A stretch of 64,000 bases of DNA from Algibacter amylolyticus. GTDB taxonomy: Bacteria > Bacteroidota > Bacteroidia > Flavobacteriales > Flavobacteriaceae. This document shows, in pieces, positions 63,837 to 64,000 of the stretch. The position numbers were made by a program, and so were the translations under genes. Below the pieces are notes generated by a model that searched no databases, had not been told where the DNA came from, and saw nothing but the letters and a program-made list of their open reading frames with translations. The stretch spans positions 11,665-75,664 of the forward strand of contig NZ_JACHGE010000011.1 of assembly GCF_014202225.1 (NCBI RefSeq), read 5' to 3'. Every line of letters begins with the position of its first letter. Positions within the stretch are counted from its first letter, which is position 1.

Positions 63837-64000
63837 CTAGGCGAATAATTGACGACCTACAGAACCCGTGGGGTGCGGTGTAAGTTCAAAAACAAAATCT
63901 GGAGTAATAAATTCTTCTTTTCTGTGCGATACGTAAATAATAGCCGTTTCGCTTTCTTGGGCTATTTTGTTTACCAACTCTGAGAATAGTTTGGCATCGG
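63837..64000 (-). CDS. ABC ATP-binding protein, C-terminal end (start beyond window)
   Basis: The last 53 or so residues of an ABC ATPase: AKLFSELVNK, ESETAIIYVSHRKEEF (the H-loop/D-loop end), then FELTPHPTGSVG and RQLFA. The ModF-like type of twin ABC ATPase is suggested by the tail, but only the end is visible. A decayed copy of this 3' end is at 60722-60908. Confidence 0.8.
   Translation of the reverse strand, partial: DAKLFSELVNKIAQESETAIIYVSHRKEEFITPDFVFELTPHPTGSVGRQLFA

Noticed and set aside
63695-63883. Short plus-strand open frame near the window end
   Set aside because: It crosses the duplicated flank and the end of the ABC ATPase gene; no protein-like features.

Overview
The window looks like a chromosomal segment of a marine-type Flavobacteriaceae (phylum Bacteroidota). 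The DNA is AT-rich. Several genes belong to the type IX secretion system (T9SS): PorQ, a PorP/SprF-like protein, and type A and type B C-terminal sorting domains. -7 promoter boxes of the Bacteroidota form TAnnTTTG precede several genes, and bacillithiol synthesis (BshA) is present. I saw no rRNA, tRNA, CRISPR array, prophage or complete insertion sequence.

Layout. 1-8.0 kb: a surface-export operon, with the end of a giant repeat adhesin carrying a type B sorting domain, a PorP/SprF-like protein and two tandem OmpA-family proteins. 8.4-14 kb: a CAP-domain lipoprotein, pdxH, then a minus-strand block with rnz, small conserved proteins, pyrB and pyrR. 14.3-21.9 kb: rpsA, a BON-LysM protein, cmk, porQ, a LysM lipoprotein-like protein and lon. 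22-35.9 kb: mixed housekeeping and envelope genes (rhomboid protease, lipid acyltransferase, aroC, an LpxH-like phosphoesterase, a large FAD/Fe-S dehydrogenase, a GH3-type acyl-amido synthetase-like protein, bshA). 36-45 kb: cell-wall recycling and envelope genes (NagZ-beta-lactamase-like fusion, Fe-S electron-transfer proteins, MlaD, amidase), then an LptD-like protein on the other strand. 47.8-50.8 kb: RidA, a hybrid sensor kinase that lacks the usual phosphoacceptor His, and guaC. 51-58.1 kb: a three-gene cassette (transglutaminase-DUF2126, circularly permuted ATP-grasp fused to alpha-E, transglutaminase), predicted to make or transfer an unknown peptide. 58.1-64 kb: an accessory region with a T9SS-exported glycoside hydrolase, a decayed copy of the 3' end of an ABC ATPase gene, a small membrane protein and a RloC/PrrC-like ATPase (a candidate antiphage anticodon nuclease).

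The most interesting signals are outside ordinary gene calls. A family of structured intergenic repeats occurs four times (14.0, 24.7, 40.7 and 54.5 kb), with paired arms that change together between copies. Two copies of a 127-bp element with terminal inverted repeats (58.1 and 61.2 kb) flank the glycoside-hydrolase region and end next to the RloC-like gene. About 300 bp, covering the 3' end and downstream flank of the ABC ATPase gene, is present twice around the RloC-like module. This is the architecture expected of an accessory-gene hotspot.
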